Shown piece after piece: positions 21,271 through 30,111 of a stretch of 34,018 bases of DNA (its first letter is position 1; every line of letters starts with the position of its first letter). A program made the position numbers and the translations under genes. The stretch lies in contig JAGGNB010000153.1 of assembly GCA_017886375.1 (NCBI GenBank), positions 1 through 34,018 of the forward strand. Reading direction: 5' to 3'. The stretch is from Octadecabacter sp. (GTDB lineage Bacteria; Pseudomonadota; Alphaproteobacteria; Rhodobacterales; Rhodobacteraceae). The notes beneath the pieces were generated by a model. It did not search any database and was not told the DNA's origin. It was given only the letters and a program-made list of their open reading frames with translations.

Positions 21271-22131
21271 ATGATTGCGCGCGCGTCGCCGTTTAGGACA
21301 TCGGCAAGCTGGGTCTCAATCGGCCTTGTGATCGCCGTGCTGTGGTACGGCTTCCAGTTTATATTCGTCGCACTCTTTTCCGCGTGGACGCAAAGCCCCA
21401 ACATAGTGTCTAATCCAGCGCTAATTGACCATTTCATTGACGGATCAACCACTGCCGCCGTGCGCTGGAACTTGGCGGCCTTCGCAATATACACCGCAAT
21501 TTTGATGTTTATGGTGCGCCGACTGCATCGCATCGACCTGCGCGATCTTGTTGGCGCACTTCGCCCCGCTTGGCGGCAATTCTGGCATGTTAGTCTCTAT
21601 TTATCGCCGCTCTTTGCCTTTCTGGTGCTGCCATCTGCCTTCGCGCCAGACGCTGTGCAACAGTTCTCGGTGATCACATGGCTCACGCTGCTCCCCGCGA
21701 TCCTGCCCCTGCTGTTCGTTCAAATCAGCGCAGAAGAACTGGTGTTTCGCGGCTATCTGCAAAGCCACCTTGCCGCCCTAAGCAAACACCCGATCATCTG
21801 GATTGGCGGGCCGTCTTTCCTATTTGGTCTGGTCCACTACGATCCAACTGCCCCCGCCTATTCCGCGTGGGCTTACGTTGCGTGGGCCACGTGTCTTGGC
21901 CTTGTTTGTGCCGATCTTACTGCGCGCTCCGGCACACTCGGCCCCGCGCTTGCCGTGCATTTCGTCAACAACATCGGGGCGCTGGTGATCCTTGCCGCCG
22001 ATGATTGGCTCTACGGTGCGGCGTTGTTCGTGTGGCCCACCTATGGTCTCGCTTGGGAGCCCTTTGTTCCATATGAGGCATTGATGCTGTTCACAGTCTG
22101 GGTAACTGCACGCCTTGCCCTACGCCGCTGA
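21271..22131 (+). CDS. CPBP family intramembrane glutamic endopeptidase
   Basis: Multi-pass hydrophobic; SAEELVFRGYLQ (EExxxR), FLFGLVHY, AVHFVNN motifs. Confidence 0.88.
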   Translation: MIARASPFRTSASWVSIGLVIAVLWYGFQFIFVALFSAWTQSPNIVSNPALIDHFIDGSTTAAVRWNLAAFAIYTAILMFMVRRLHRIDLRDLVGALRPAWRQFWHVSLYLSPLFAFLVLPSAFAPDAVQQFSVITWLTLLPAILPLLFVQISAEELVFRGYLQSHLAALSKHPIIWIGGPSFLFGLVHYDPTAPAYSAWAYVAWATCLGLVCADLTARSGTLGPALAVHFVNNIGALVILAADDWLYGAALFVWPTYGLAWEPFVPYEALMLFTVWVTARLALRR

Positions 22132-22185
22132 TTGCATTTCACGTCGCGTGCCCTTATTTCAAACCCAACATCATTTGAGGGTCCC

Positions 22186-23112
22186 ATGAACTGGATTTCT
22201 AACTACGTCCGCCCGCGCATCAATTCCATCTTCTCGCGCCGCGAAGTGCCCGAGAACCTGTGGTCCAAATGTGACGAATGCGGCACAATGCTGTTTCACC
22301 GCGAATTGTCTGACAACCTCAACGTCTGCACGTCGTGCGATCACCACATGGCAATCACACCGCGTGACCGCTTTGGCGCGTTGTTTGATGGCGGGATCTT
22401 TACCGAAATCGAGGTGCCGACGCCAACCGCCGATCCACTGCATTTCCGCGATCAAAAGAAATATCCCGACCGTATGAAAGCCGCCCAGCGCAATACGGGC
22501 GAAAAAGAAGCCATGCTTGTGGTGATGGGCGAAATTGGCCGCACGCCAATCGTCGCCGCCGCGCAGGATTTCAGTTTCATGGGTGGATCCATGGGCATGT
22601 ATGTCGGCAACGCGATCATCGCGGCAGCCCAGCGTGCAGTAGAAACAAAACGCCCGCTGATCCTGTTTTCCGCCGCCGGTGGCGCGCGCATGCAAGAGGG
22701 CATTCTTAGCTTGATGCAGATGCCGCGCACGACAGTTGCCGTGGAAATGCTCAAAGAAGCAAACCTGCCTTATATCGTCGTGTTGACCCACCCGACGACG
22801 GGCGGCGTTACGGCCAGCTATGCGATGCTTGGCGATGTGCATATCGCCGAACCCGCCGCGTTGATTTGTTTTGCTGGCCCGCGGGTCATCGAACAAACGA
22901 TCCGCGAAAAACTGCCCGAGGGCTTCCAGCGGTCGGAATATCTGCTCGATCACGGGATGCTGGACCGTGTGACGCCGCGCGGCAAAATGCGCGAAGAACT
23001 GATCACCATTACCCGTATGCTTTTGGGTCTTGATCCGGCCGTGGCGGGCGAACTGCCACCGCCTGACAAGATCACCGACCAGATCGAGGTCGCGGACACC
23101 AAACCCGAATGA
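22186..23112 (+). CDS. accD: Acetyl-CoA carboxylase carboxyltransferase subunit beta
   Basis: [27 protein letters not shown] zinc finger; [68 protein letters not shown]. Confidence 0.97.
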   Translation: MNWISNYVRPRINSIFSRREVPENLWSKCDECGTMLFHRELSDNLNVCTSCDHHMAITPRDRFGALFDGGIFTEIEVPTPTADPLHFRDQKKYPDRMKAAQRNTGEKEAMLVVMGEIGRTPIVAAAQDFSFMGGSMGMYVGNAIIAAAQRAVETKRPLILFSAAGGARMQEGILSLMQMPRTTVAVEMLKEANLPYIVVLTHPTTGGVTASYAMLGDVHIAEPAALICFAGPRVIEQTIREKLPEGFQRSEYLLDHGMLDRVTPRGKMREELITITRMLLGLDPAVAGELPPPDKITDQIEVADTKPE

Positions 23113-23501
23113 TCCTGCTGCCCGCCCTCATCGGGGCTGCATTGGCCGCCGCGACAGTCTTGCTTCTGTCGCGGGCTGGTATGGTGCGGTCCGGCATCGT
23201 GGCGCTGGTGGTGATTGCGGTTGCGGGGTTCTGGCCATTGTTCGCGGTTGCCAGCCAAAATGACGGGCAAATCGTGTTGCACATGACACTCTTTGTAGCC
23301 TTCGCTGCTGCGGCCGTGTTTTCAAGCCGGATCGGCATCGCGGGCCTCGCGATTGCATTGATCGCACATGGTGTCCTTGACGCGGCCCTGTTCACGACCG
23401 CGCACCCCGGCCCGCTGTGGTGGCCTGCATTTTGCGCGGGCTATGACGTCACATTTGGCGTCATGCTGCTCTTCTCACTCCGCATAAGGCGCAGCACATG
23501 A
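23109..23501 (+). CDS. Small membrane protein of unknown function
   Basis: 130 aa with about 4 hydrophobic segments; ATGA overlaps at both ends with accD and folC. Confidence 0.75.
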   Translation: MILLPALIGAALAAATVLLLSRAGMVRSGIVALVVIAVAGFWPLFAVASQNDGQIVLHMTLFVAFAAAAVFSSRIGIAGLAIALIAHGVLDAALFTTAHPGPLWWPAFCAGYDVTFGVMLLFSLRIRRST

Positions 23502-24766
23502 CCCAAAATTCAGACGCAATCCTTGCGCGCATGATGGCGCTGCACCCGAAAATCATCGACCTGACGCTGGATCGCATGTGGCGGTTGCTGAACGCGCTTG
23601 GAAATCCTGAACGCCGGCTTCCACCGGTAATCCACATCGCAGGGACCAACGGCAAAGGATCAACACAGGCGATGATCCGTGCCGGACTTGAATCGCAGGG
23701 AAACCGCGTTCACGCCTACACATCCCCCCACCTTGCGCGGTTTCATGAACGTATCCGGCTGGCGGGTGATCTCATTTCTGAGGACGCGCTGACCGACGCG
23801 CTTGATCGCTGTTACGCCGCCAATCAGGGCGAAAACATAACCTATTTCGAAATCACCACCTGCGCGGCGCTGTTGGTTTTTGCCGAAACCCCCGCTGACT
23901 ACACACTGCTAGAAGTCGGGCTTGGTGGGCGGCTGGATGCGACAAATGTCATGGAACCAGCGGTGAGCATCATCACCCCCGTCGATCTTGACCACCAACA
24001 GTTCCTTGGTGACACTCTGGCCGCAATTGCCGGCGAAAAGGCGGGCATCATCAAACGCGGCGTGCCATGCTTTGTCGGCCCGCAACACGACGACGCGATG
24101 GATGTGATTGAACGTACAGCAACCCGCATCGGTGCGCCGCTGATCGCCTACGGTCAGCATTTCCACGTCAGTCGCGAACGCGATCGTCTGATCTATCAGG
24201 ACGAAACCGGACTTCTTGACCTGCCATTGCCCGCGCTTCCCGGGCCACACCAAATCCAGAACGCGGGCGCGGTTTTGGCGACCCTTCGTCATTTGGGCGC
24301 CGATGAAGCCGCCTGCGAAGCGGCCCTGACCAACGCCACGTGGCCCGCCCGCATGCAGCGCCTGACCACTGGCCCGCTGGTGGATCGCTACGCCCCTGCC
24401 GAACTCTGGCTCGATGGCGGTCACAATCCCGCCGCAGGCAAAGCCATCGCCGCCACCTTGGACACGCTGCCCAACCGCCCGACGCATTTGGTTTGCGGCA
24501 TGCTGAATACCAAAGACGTGCGCGGGTTCATGGACGCGCTGGCCGCACACGCGCAAACCCTGACGGCGATCACGATCCCCGGTGAGGCCAATACACTGCC
24601 CGCCCAAACCACTGCGGATTCCGCGACATCGGCGGGCATCTCAGCCACCATAGCACCCGATCTTTATGCCGCCCTCGACGGCATTATCGCCTCCGCCCCG
24701 AACGCGCGTATCCTGATCTGCGGATCGCTGTATTTGGCGGGCCACGTGATGCGGGAAAATGGATGA
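23498..24766 (+). CDS. folC: Bifunctional folylpolyglutamate synthase/dihydrofolate synthase
   Basis: VIHIAGTNGKGSTQAMIRAGLESQG; YTSPHLARFHERIR; LLEVGLGGRLDATN; DLDHQQFLGDTLAAIAGEKAGIIK; LWLDGGHNPAAGKAIA. Confidence 0.96.
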   Translation: MTQNSDAILARMMALHPKIIDLTLDRMWRLLNALGNPERRLPPVIHIAGTNGKGSTQAMIRAGLESQGNRVHAYTSPHLARFHERIRLAGDLISEDALTDALDRCYAANQGENITYFEITTCAALLVFAETPADYTLLEVGLGGRLDATNVMEPAVSIITPVDLDHQQFLGDTLAAIAGEKAGIIKRGVPCFVGPQHDDAMDVIERTATRIGAPLIAYGQHFHVSRERDRLIYQDETGLLDLPLPALPGPHQIQNAGAVLATLRHLGADEAACEAALTNATWPARMQRLTTGPLVDRYAPAELWLDGGHNPAAGKAIAATLDTLPNRPTHLVCGMLNTKDVRGFMDALAAHAQTLTAITIPGEANTLPAQTTADSATSAGISATIAPDLYAALDGIIASAPNARILICGSLYLAGHVMRENG

Positions 24767-25326
24767 TCCGCGCTGCCGCTGTCCTCGTCACGCTCGCCCT
24801 GCCCGCCCAATCCGCCGACTTTGAATTCTGCTGGCAAGGTAACAACGGCTACCGCATGGAAGGCACCATGTCGGTGCCCGATCCGCTGATGACCCGTTCA
24901 CTGCTGACCCACGACGACATTTCCGCGTTCTTCATCGTTGGCTTCAAGGACGACATTGCGCTGGGGACGTGGGACATGCGCCAGTTGACCCCGACGACAC
25001 GCTGGAATCTTAGCTTTGATCCGCGCGGCATGGTGTTTCCAACTGGTGGCATGCACGACAGCGACAAGGGCCAAGCGTGGAACGCGGGCGGACAGGCAGA
25101 TGATTGTGGCGATCCCGGTTTTGGCTTTAACTCCGGCACCAACGCGCAGGACCTATGCGTCAACAACGTCTGGCACACCGACAGCATGATCAACCGCTAC
25201 ACCCGCTTTCCGGTCTTTGCCGAAGGCACCGCGACCCTTGATTGTGGCGGCGTTGCGCTGCTGGGTCGTCTGCCATCCTCTGACCACACGGATGCACACA
25301 CCGGCGCACACTCTGCGAGCCAATAG
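24763..25326 (+). CDS. Secreted protein of unknown function
   Basis: Signal peptide MIRAAAVLVTLALPAQSADF; ATGA overlap with folC; recurring Gly/Asp-rich motif, no family recognised. Confidence 0.7.
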   Translation: MIRAAAVLVTLALPAQSADFEFCWQGNNGYRMEGTMSVPDPLMTRSLLTHDDISAFFIVGFKDDIALGTWDMRQLTPTTRWNLSFDPRGMVFPTGGMHDSDKGQAWNAGGQADDCGDPGFGFNSGTNAQDLCVNNVWHTDSMINRYTRFPVFAEGTATLDCGGVALLGRLPSSDHTDAHTGAHSASQ

Positions 25327-25367
25327 ACTCACCCCTCGAAAAACTGGGACGCCGCGCACTTTTTCCT

Positions 25368-25397
25368 TTGACGAGCGATTCGCGATACCTCTATATC
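25368..25397 (+). promoter_or_regulatory. Candidate sigma70-type promoter upstream of the first rhodanese-like gene
   Basis: TTGACG-N18-TATATC, about 78 bp upstream of ATG 25475. Confidence 0.35.
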
Positions 25398-25474
25398 TTG
25401 ATCCCAATTCAAACTGTGCCTTGCGCTGCCCGCCAAGCCACAAGATTTAGCGCTCAATCGTTGGGGGACGAGGG

Positions 25475-26089
25475 ATGAAACGCACCGCTCTCGCGTGCAT
25501 ATTGATGGCTTTTTCCACCGTTTGCGCGGCGGAAACGCTTCCGGTGACGGCAAACGCCGTGTTCAGCGTTAATGGGCAAGAGTTCACAATATCACGCGTC
25601 AGCACCCTCGAGCAGACGACAATTTCCGCGCTTATCCAGTCCTCATCGACCTGTAAAGCCCCATGTCTGTCGCCAATGACCGCTGCACCAAACGTCCCGA
25701 CATTGGGTGAATTGGACGTGATTGAATTCCTGTCAACGCAGGTCGACTCCGGCGACGGATTGCTGATCGACGCCCGCCTGCCCGAAGACCGCGCGCTGGG
25801 ATACATCCCCGCATCGGTGAATATCCCAGCAGCGACCCTCGCGCCGACCAACCCCTACCGCAATGAAATTCTGCTGGCCCTCGGCGCGCAACATTACGAG
25901 GGCGTGTTCAGCTTTACCGACGCTATTTCGCTTATGGTTTACGATTCCGGCCCCGCAACACAGGATGCTGCGGCTTTGATCGTCGACTTGCTTGCAGCGG
26001 GATATCCCCCTGAAAAGATTGGCTACTACCGCGGTGGCATGCAGGTCTGGACGACCTTGGGTCTGTCCACCACGGCAGCCACGCGATGA
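25475..26089 (+). CDS. Secreted rhodanese-fold protein lacking canonical active-site Cys (paralog 1)
   Basis: Signal peptide; CKAPCLSPM; GLLIDARLPEDRALGYIPASVNIP; LMVYDSGPATQDAAALIVDLLAAGYPPEKIGYYRGGMQVW (GG..W rhodanese C-term). Confidence 0.85.
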   Translation: MKRTALACILMAFSTVCAAETLPVTANAVFSVNGQEFTISRVSTLEQTTISALIQSSSTCKAPCLSPMTAAPNVPTLGELDVIEFLSTQVDSGDGLLIDARLPEDRALGYIPASVNIPAATLAPTNPYRNEILLALGAQHYEGVFSFTDAISLMVYDSGPATQDAAALIVDLLAAGYPPEKIGYYRGGMQVWTTLGLSTTAATR

Positions 26090-26369
26090 CCGCAGTCCTT
26101 ACATATCGCACCCCATCGACCAGCACACGGATCCGTTGGTGCGCGCCCGCCAAAGGCCCTGCACATCTGGCACGGCCTATTCATTCCCTCTGCATTCGGC
26201 GTCCTGCTCTCGCCCGGTGCGGCCCGATTTCGACAGCCTGACCGACAGGCAGCGACACGATCAACACGGCAAACCGGTGGCGTTCCTTGGGGTGCGCTCA
26301 TGTCATCGGAAAGATATAAGAGCGCGCCCCACGAAGATTGCCGACCAACCACGCAACAAGGACCCCGAG

Positions 26370-26990
26370 ATGAAGACGATCGCATGTCTGGCAATTTTTG
26401 CCTGTGCCCTGACCGTCGGAGGAGCGGCGCAGGCGCAAGACGTGCGGATCACGACCTTCAAACGGGAGAGTGTTATACCATTAACGCGCAACAAGAACAT
26501 GAACGCCACCTTGCAGCGTGAATTCGCCCGCACATCGCGCGCCTGCCCGCTTGATTGCATTCAACCAATGCGCATCGCAGACGGCGTGTTGACGCTGGGC
26601 GAACTTGAATTGCTAGACTTCCTCGAAGACCGTGTGACCGGTGGCACGGGGCTGTTGATTGATACCCGTGTTCCTGCTGAATTTGCCACAGGGTCAATTC
26701 TGAGCGGGGTCAATGTTCCGGTTGCGATGCCAAATTTCGAAAACCGCTTTCGCGGCGATATCCTGCGCGCGCTTGGGGCAGTTGCACAGGTTGACGGCAG
26801 CCTCGACTTTACCAACGCCATGGCGCTGACGCTGTACAGCGGTGGCGTGTGGTCAAACGATGCACCAAACGCGATCGGGCACCTGATGGCGGCAGGCTAT
26901 CCGGCCAACAAATTATTCTATTATCGCGGTGGTATGCAGGCGTGGGCGCACGTCGGGCTGACCATTCACCAATCCCAGAACCTCGGCTAA
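26370..26990 (+). CDS. Secreted rhodanese-fold protein lacking canonical active-site Cys (paralog 2)
   Basis: MKTIACLAIFACALTVGGAAQAQ signal peptide; CPLDCIQPM; GLLIDTRVPAEFATGSILSGVNVP; LTLYSGGVWSNDAPNAIGHLMAAGYPANKLFYYRGGMQAW. ATG 26370 rather than the 25992 ORF start. Confidence 0.85.
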   Translation: MKTIACLAIFACALTVGGAAQAQDVRITTFKRESVIPLTRNKNMNATLQREFARTSRACPLDCIQPMRIADGVLTLGELELLDFLEDRVTGGTGLLIDTRVPAEFATGSILSGVNVPVAMPNFENRFRGDILRALGAVAQVDGSLDFTNAMALTLYSGGVWSNDAPNAIGHLMAAGYPANKLFYYRGGMQAWAHVGLTIHQSQNLG

Positions 26991-27011
26991 CGCCCTAAAA
27001 GGTCTTTATCC

Positions 27012-27905
27012 ATGATCCGTGCCACTCTCGCCTTGTTCGCCTTCGCCGTTGTGATCTGCGGGCTTATTATTTTTCGCCCCTTCGCGGGCAATGATCAAAT
27101 CACACAAGATCGTCTGGACACGCCCTTTGAAGACAGTGCCGATACTGCGGTCGAAGTCACCCGATCTGCGACCCCCGATATCAGTGCCTTGGCGCAAGCG
27201 GCCGTCGCTGCGGCCCCTTTGACTGTTGATCTGGGCACCGGGATAGTTCAAGCCCCCCGTCGCGTTGACGTTGCACGCCCCAGTACCGATGACACCCGCC
27301 TGTCGGACATGACCAACAACGTGCTGGCCGAACTGGGGTTTGCAGGTCTTGAACCTGTCACCACCAACAGCCAGGCCCAGCGGCAATCGACATCCGATAT
27401 CCTTGCAGGAATCGAAGCCGCGACCGGCCAGCGCTCCATTCTTGATGAACGCGAGACCTTAGAGGCCATCGTCATAACCGCCCTGCGCGCCGGCGAAAGC
27501 GACGAAAGCATCGACCTGATCGTCAACACCGCCGCCGCGTCCGGTGATGTCGCCGTGCCGGAAATTCTGGTCACATCGGATGGGCGCGTGGATACGTTTG
27601 TGCTGCTCAATAACATTGTCACGCAGGCCCGGATTGCGGCTGGCGGCGCCGCACCGGCAATCCCAGACGTCACCCCCGACAACACAGCGGGCATGGAAGT
27701 CCGCATCATTCAGCGCGCCACCGATGAAATCGAGGCGCGGTTTTATACAGTTCAAAGCGGCGACAGCCTCGGCGCGATTTCAATCAAATTTTACGGGGTG
27801 ATTGGCCAATACGAGACGATTTTTGAAGCCAACAAGGGTCTGCTTTCTAGCCCTGATCGCATTCGCGTCGGCCAGCGCCTCGTTATTCCGCAACTGGATG
27901 CCTAA
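27012..27905 (+). CDS. LysM peptidoglycan-binding domain protein with N-terminal TM/signal anchor
   Basis: C-terminal RFYTVQSGDSLGAISIKFYGVIGQYETIFEANKGLLSSPDRIRVGQRLVIP is a canonical LysM; N-terminal hydrophobic segment. Confidence 0.9.
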   Translation: MIRATLALFAFAVVICGLIIFRPFAGNDQITQDRLDTPFEDSADTAVEVTRSATPDISALAQAAVAAAPLTVDLGTGIVQAPRRVDVARPSTDDTRLSDMTNNVLAELGFAGLEPVTTNSQAQRQSTSDILAGIEAATGQRSILDERETLEAIVITALRAGESDESIDLIVNTAAASGDVAVPEILVTSDGRVDTFVLLNNIVTQARIAAGGAAPAIPDVTPDNTAGMEVRIIQRATDEIEARFYTVQSGDSLGAISIKFYGVIGQYETIFEANKGLLSSPDRIRVGQRLVIPQLDA

Positions 27906-27915
27906 TCCGTAACTA

Positions 27916-28986
27916 TTATTTGGCCCAGTCTGCGCCCTGCATTTCACGCAGGCGGCTGGCGGTGCGTTCAAACTCGAACACGCCTTCGCCCTCCATATAC
28001 AACATTTCAGGCGCGGCGGCGGCGGACGCAATCAACTGCACACGCGCCTCATATAATGTGTCGATTAATATCACAAACCGCTTCGCCTCGTTGAAATTCG
28101 ACCGCCCCAAGCGCGGGATATCCTCCAATACCAAAACCCGCGCGGCCTCGGCCAACGCGAGATAATCCGCCGCCCCCAAAAACACGCCACACAGATCGCG
28201 AAACTTCGCCCGTGCGACGCCATTGGCAAACGCTGGAATGACCACATCGCGCCCGTTCACCCGCAACGTCAGCGGCGCAGCCTCGCCTTTGGTCAGACCT
28301 TGCCAAACAGCCTCTATCCCCGTCCGCGCATCGACGTCATTGGGCGTGAAATAGCTTGGCGAACCTGCAAGAACCGACTGGCGATAATCGACTTCACTGG
28401 CCAGTTCATGCACCTCCATCCGGTCCTTAAGCAGACTGATGAATGGTAAAAATAACTGGCGGTTCAGCCCGTCCTTATACAGATCATCGGGCACGCGGTT
28501 CGACGTGGTCACGACCACGACTCCGGCGGCAAAAAGCGCCTCAAACAGCCGCCCCACGATCATCGCATCGGTGATATCACTGATTTGCATTTCATCGAAT
28601 GCCAGAAACCGCACACGTCCCGCCAGATCCGCGGCGACTGGCGCAATTGCATCCTCGACCCCGTCCTTGCGTGCATCCGCGATCGCGCCGTGAACCCACT
28701 GCATAAACGCATGAAAATGACTGCGCTGCTTGGGCACTTCTACTGTCTCATACAGTAAATCCATCAACATGGACTTGCCGCGCCCGACGCCGCCCCACAT
28801 GTACAACCCCTTCGGGCCAACGACTGGGCTTGCCTTGCGAAACCAGCCGTTCTTAGGGGCATCGGGTAGATTCAAAACAGCCGCTCGGACACGTTCCAGC
28901 GACGCCAACGCAGCCCGCTGCACCGGATCTTCGTGCAACGTTCCCGCATCTACGCGGGCTTGATATTCTTCTTGAACCGTTCCCAT
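27916..28986 (-). CDS. zapE: Cell division protein ZapE (AFG1-like ATPase)
   Basis: GLYMWGGVGRGKSMLMDLLYE Walker A; FLAFDEMQISDITDAMIVGRLFEALF; TTSNRVPDDLYKDGLNRQLFLPFI. ATG at 28986. Confidence 0.95.
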   Translation of the reverse strand: MGTVQEEYQARVDAGTLHEDPVQRAALASLERVRAAVLNLPDAPKNGWFRKASPVVGPKGLYMWGGVGRGKSMLMDLLYETVEVPKQRSHFHAFMQWVHGAIADARKDGVEDAIAPVAADLAGRVRFLAFDEMQISDITDAMIVGRLFEALFAAGVVVVTTSNRVPDDLYKDGLNRQLFLPFISLLKDRMEVHELASEVDYRQSVLAGSPSYFTPNDVDARTGIEAVWQGLTKGEAAPLTLRVNGRDVVIPAFANGVARAKFRDLCGVFLGAADYLALAEAARVLVLEDIPRLGRSNFNEAKRFVILIDTLYEARVQLIASAAAAPEMLYMEGEGVFEFERTASRLREMQGADWAK

Positions 28987-29082
28987 CCTGCCTTGTTTAC
29001 GCAGACCGACCCCGCCCCGCAATCCGCGTCTCGGGGTCTTTGGTTCAAAAATAGCTGTTCAGATCATCCACGCCCGACCGTT

Positions 29083-29166
29083 CACAACGTTGTGGAACAG
29101 ATCGCCCAAACCAAGACGTGTACATACAGGTTGTGTACAGCTTGTGTACGCAATGTGTCACCTGTG
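29083..29166. repeat. Cluster of TTGTG/CACAA and GTGTAC repeats upstream of zapE
   Basis: CACAACGTTGTG palindrome (29083-29094); GTGTAC at 29118, 29133, 29144; degenerate GTGTCA at 29155 and GTGCGC at 29164. Spacings 15, 11, 11, 9. Confidence 0.5.
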
Positions 29167-29179
29167 CGCACAGCGGCGT

Positions 29180-30109
29180 TTATACGTCCTCACGCAGCAC
29201 GTCGCGCAGCACTTTAACGACCTGCGCCGCGTGGGTATAACCAACGCGGTGGTCCGCCTCAGAGATCACTTCTTGGCGCACGCTGCGGTTCCATTGCGTC
29301 AATGTTCCAAGCGATTTCAACGGGATAACGTCGTCATGTTCGGCCCAGATCCCGATCACGGGAATGCCGTCGCGGCCGATGGTCCGATGTTGGTCCTCTT
29401 GAAAATCATTCAGCATATGGCGGCGGCTGGAAAGCACGGACCGAAGAAACCCGCGGCTCTGATATTCCGCCAGCTGTAATTCGATTATTCCCTCAACATC
29501 AAACGCTTGCCCCAACTGGCTGCGCAACCTCTGTCGATCGCTGCGCGCGCCGACAACAGCATGCAACCAGTCGCCAAGGAACGGCATCCTACGGCTTGCC
29601 TCTGTCACCTTATCCTCCCGCAACCACATCCCACCTGACGCCAATAAAATAAGGCGTCTGACGCGGTTCGGGTGGCTTGCTGCAAAATGCGTCGCGATTG
29701 ATCCGCCCATGGAATAGCCCATCAACGTGACGTCTTCGGTCAGCCCTTGATGATCCAATAGATCGGCCAGCTGCGTCGCAAAAAATTCGCCATCCTGCAC
29801 CCCGCGCGGCGCATCCGAAAAGCCGCGCCCGTACAGGTCATAAACCAGCACGCGGTAGCCCAATTTCGCCAGCCCGCCAGCGATGGCATACCAGACCGGA
29901 CTGGGTGTCGTCAGCCCATGAATGCAGACAACAACTGGCCCACGCACACCGCCAAGCCATTGATAATGCGTGACACCTTGGCTGAGCTTGGCAAACCGAC
30001 CGGGTGCTTTGTCGCGAAAAACATCTACCGCGTGTCGACGACTTTCAGCGAGCCATGGCAGCACCGCCAATCCACCCAGAACCAGCAGCGGAAACACCCA
30101 ACCCAGCAT
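29180..30109 (-). CDS. Alpha/beta hydrolase
   Basis: VVVCIHGLTTPSPVWYAIAGGLAKLGYRVLVYDLYGRGFSDAP; MGYSMGGSIATHFAASHP nucleophile elbow; IWAEHDDVIP. Confidence 0.92.
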   Translation of the reverse strand: MLGWVFPLLVLGGLAVLPWLAESRRHAVDVFRDKAPGRFAKLSQGVTHYQWLGGVRGPVVVCIHGLTTPSPVWYAIAGGLAKLGYRVLVYDLYGRGFSDAPRGVQDGEFFATQLADLLDHQGLTEDVTLMGYSMGGSIATHFAASHPNRVRRLILLASGGMWLREDKVTEASRRMPFLGDWLHAVVGARSDRQRLRSQLGQAFDVEGIIELQLAEYQSRGFLRSVLSSRRHMLNDFQEDQHRTIGRDGIPVIGIWAEHDDVIPLKSLGTLTQWNRSVRQEVISEADHRVGYTHAAQVVKVLRDVLREDV

Positions 30110-30111
30110 AT

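Noticed and set aside
23909-24607. 232 aa minus-strand ORF opposite folC
   Set aside because: Shadow ORF of folC.
25992-26369. N-terminal extension of the second rhodanese-like ORF
   Set aside because: Extension overlaps the end of paralog 1 and precedes an obvious signal peptide at ATG 26370; treated as non-coding read-through.
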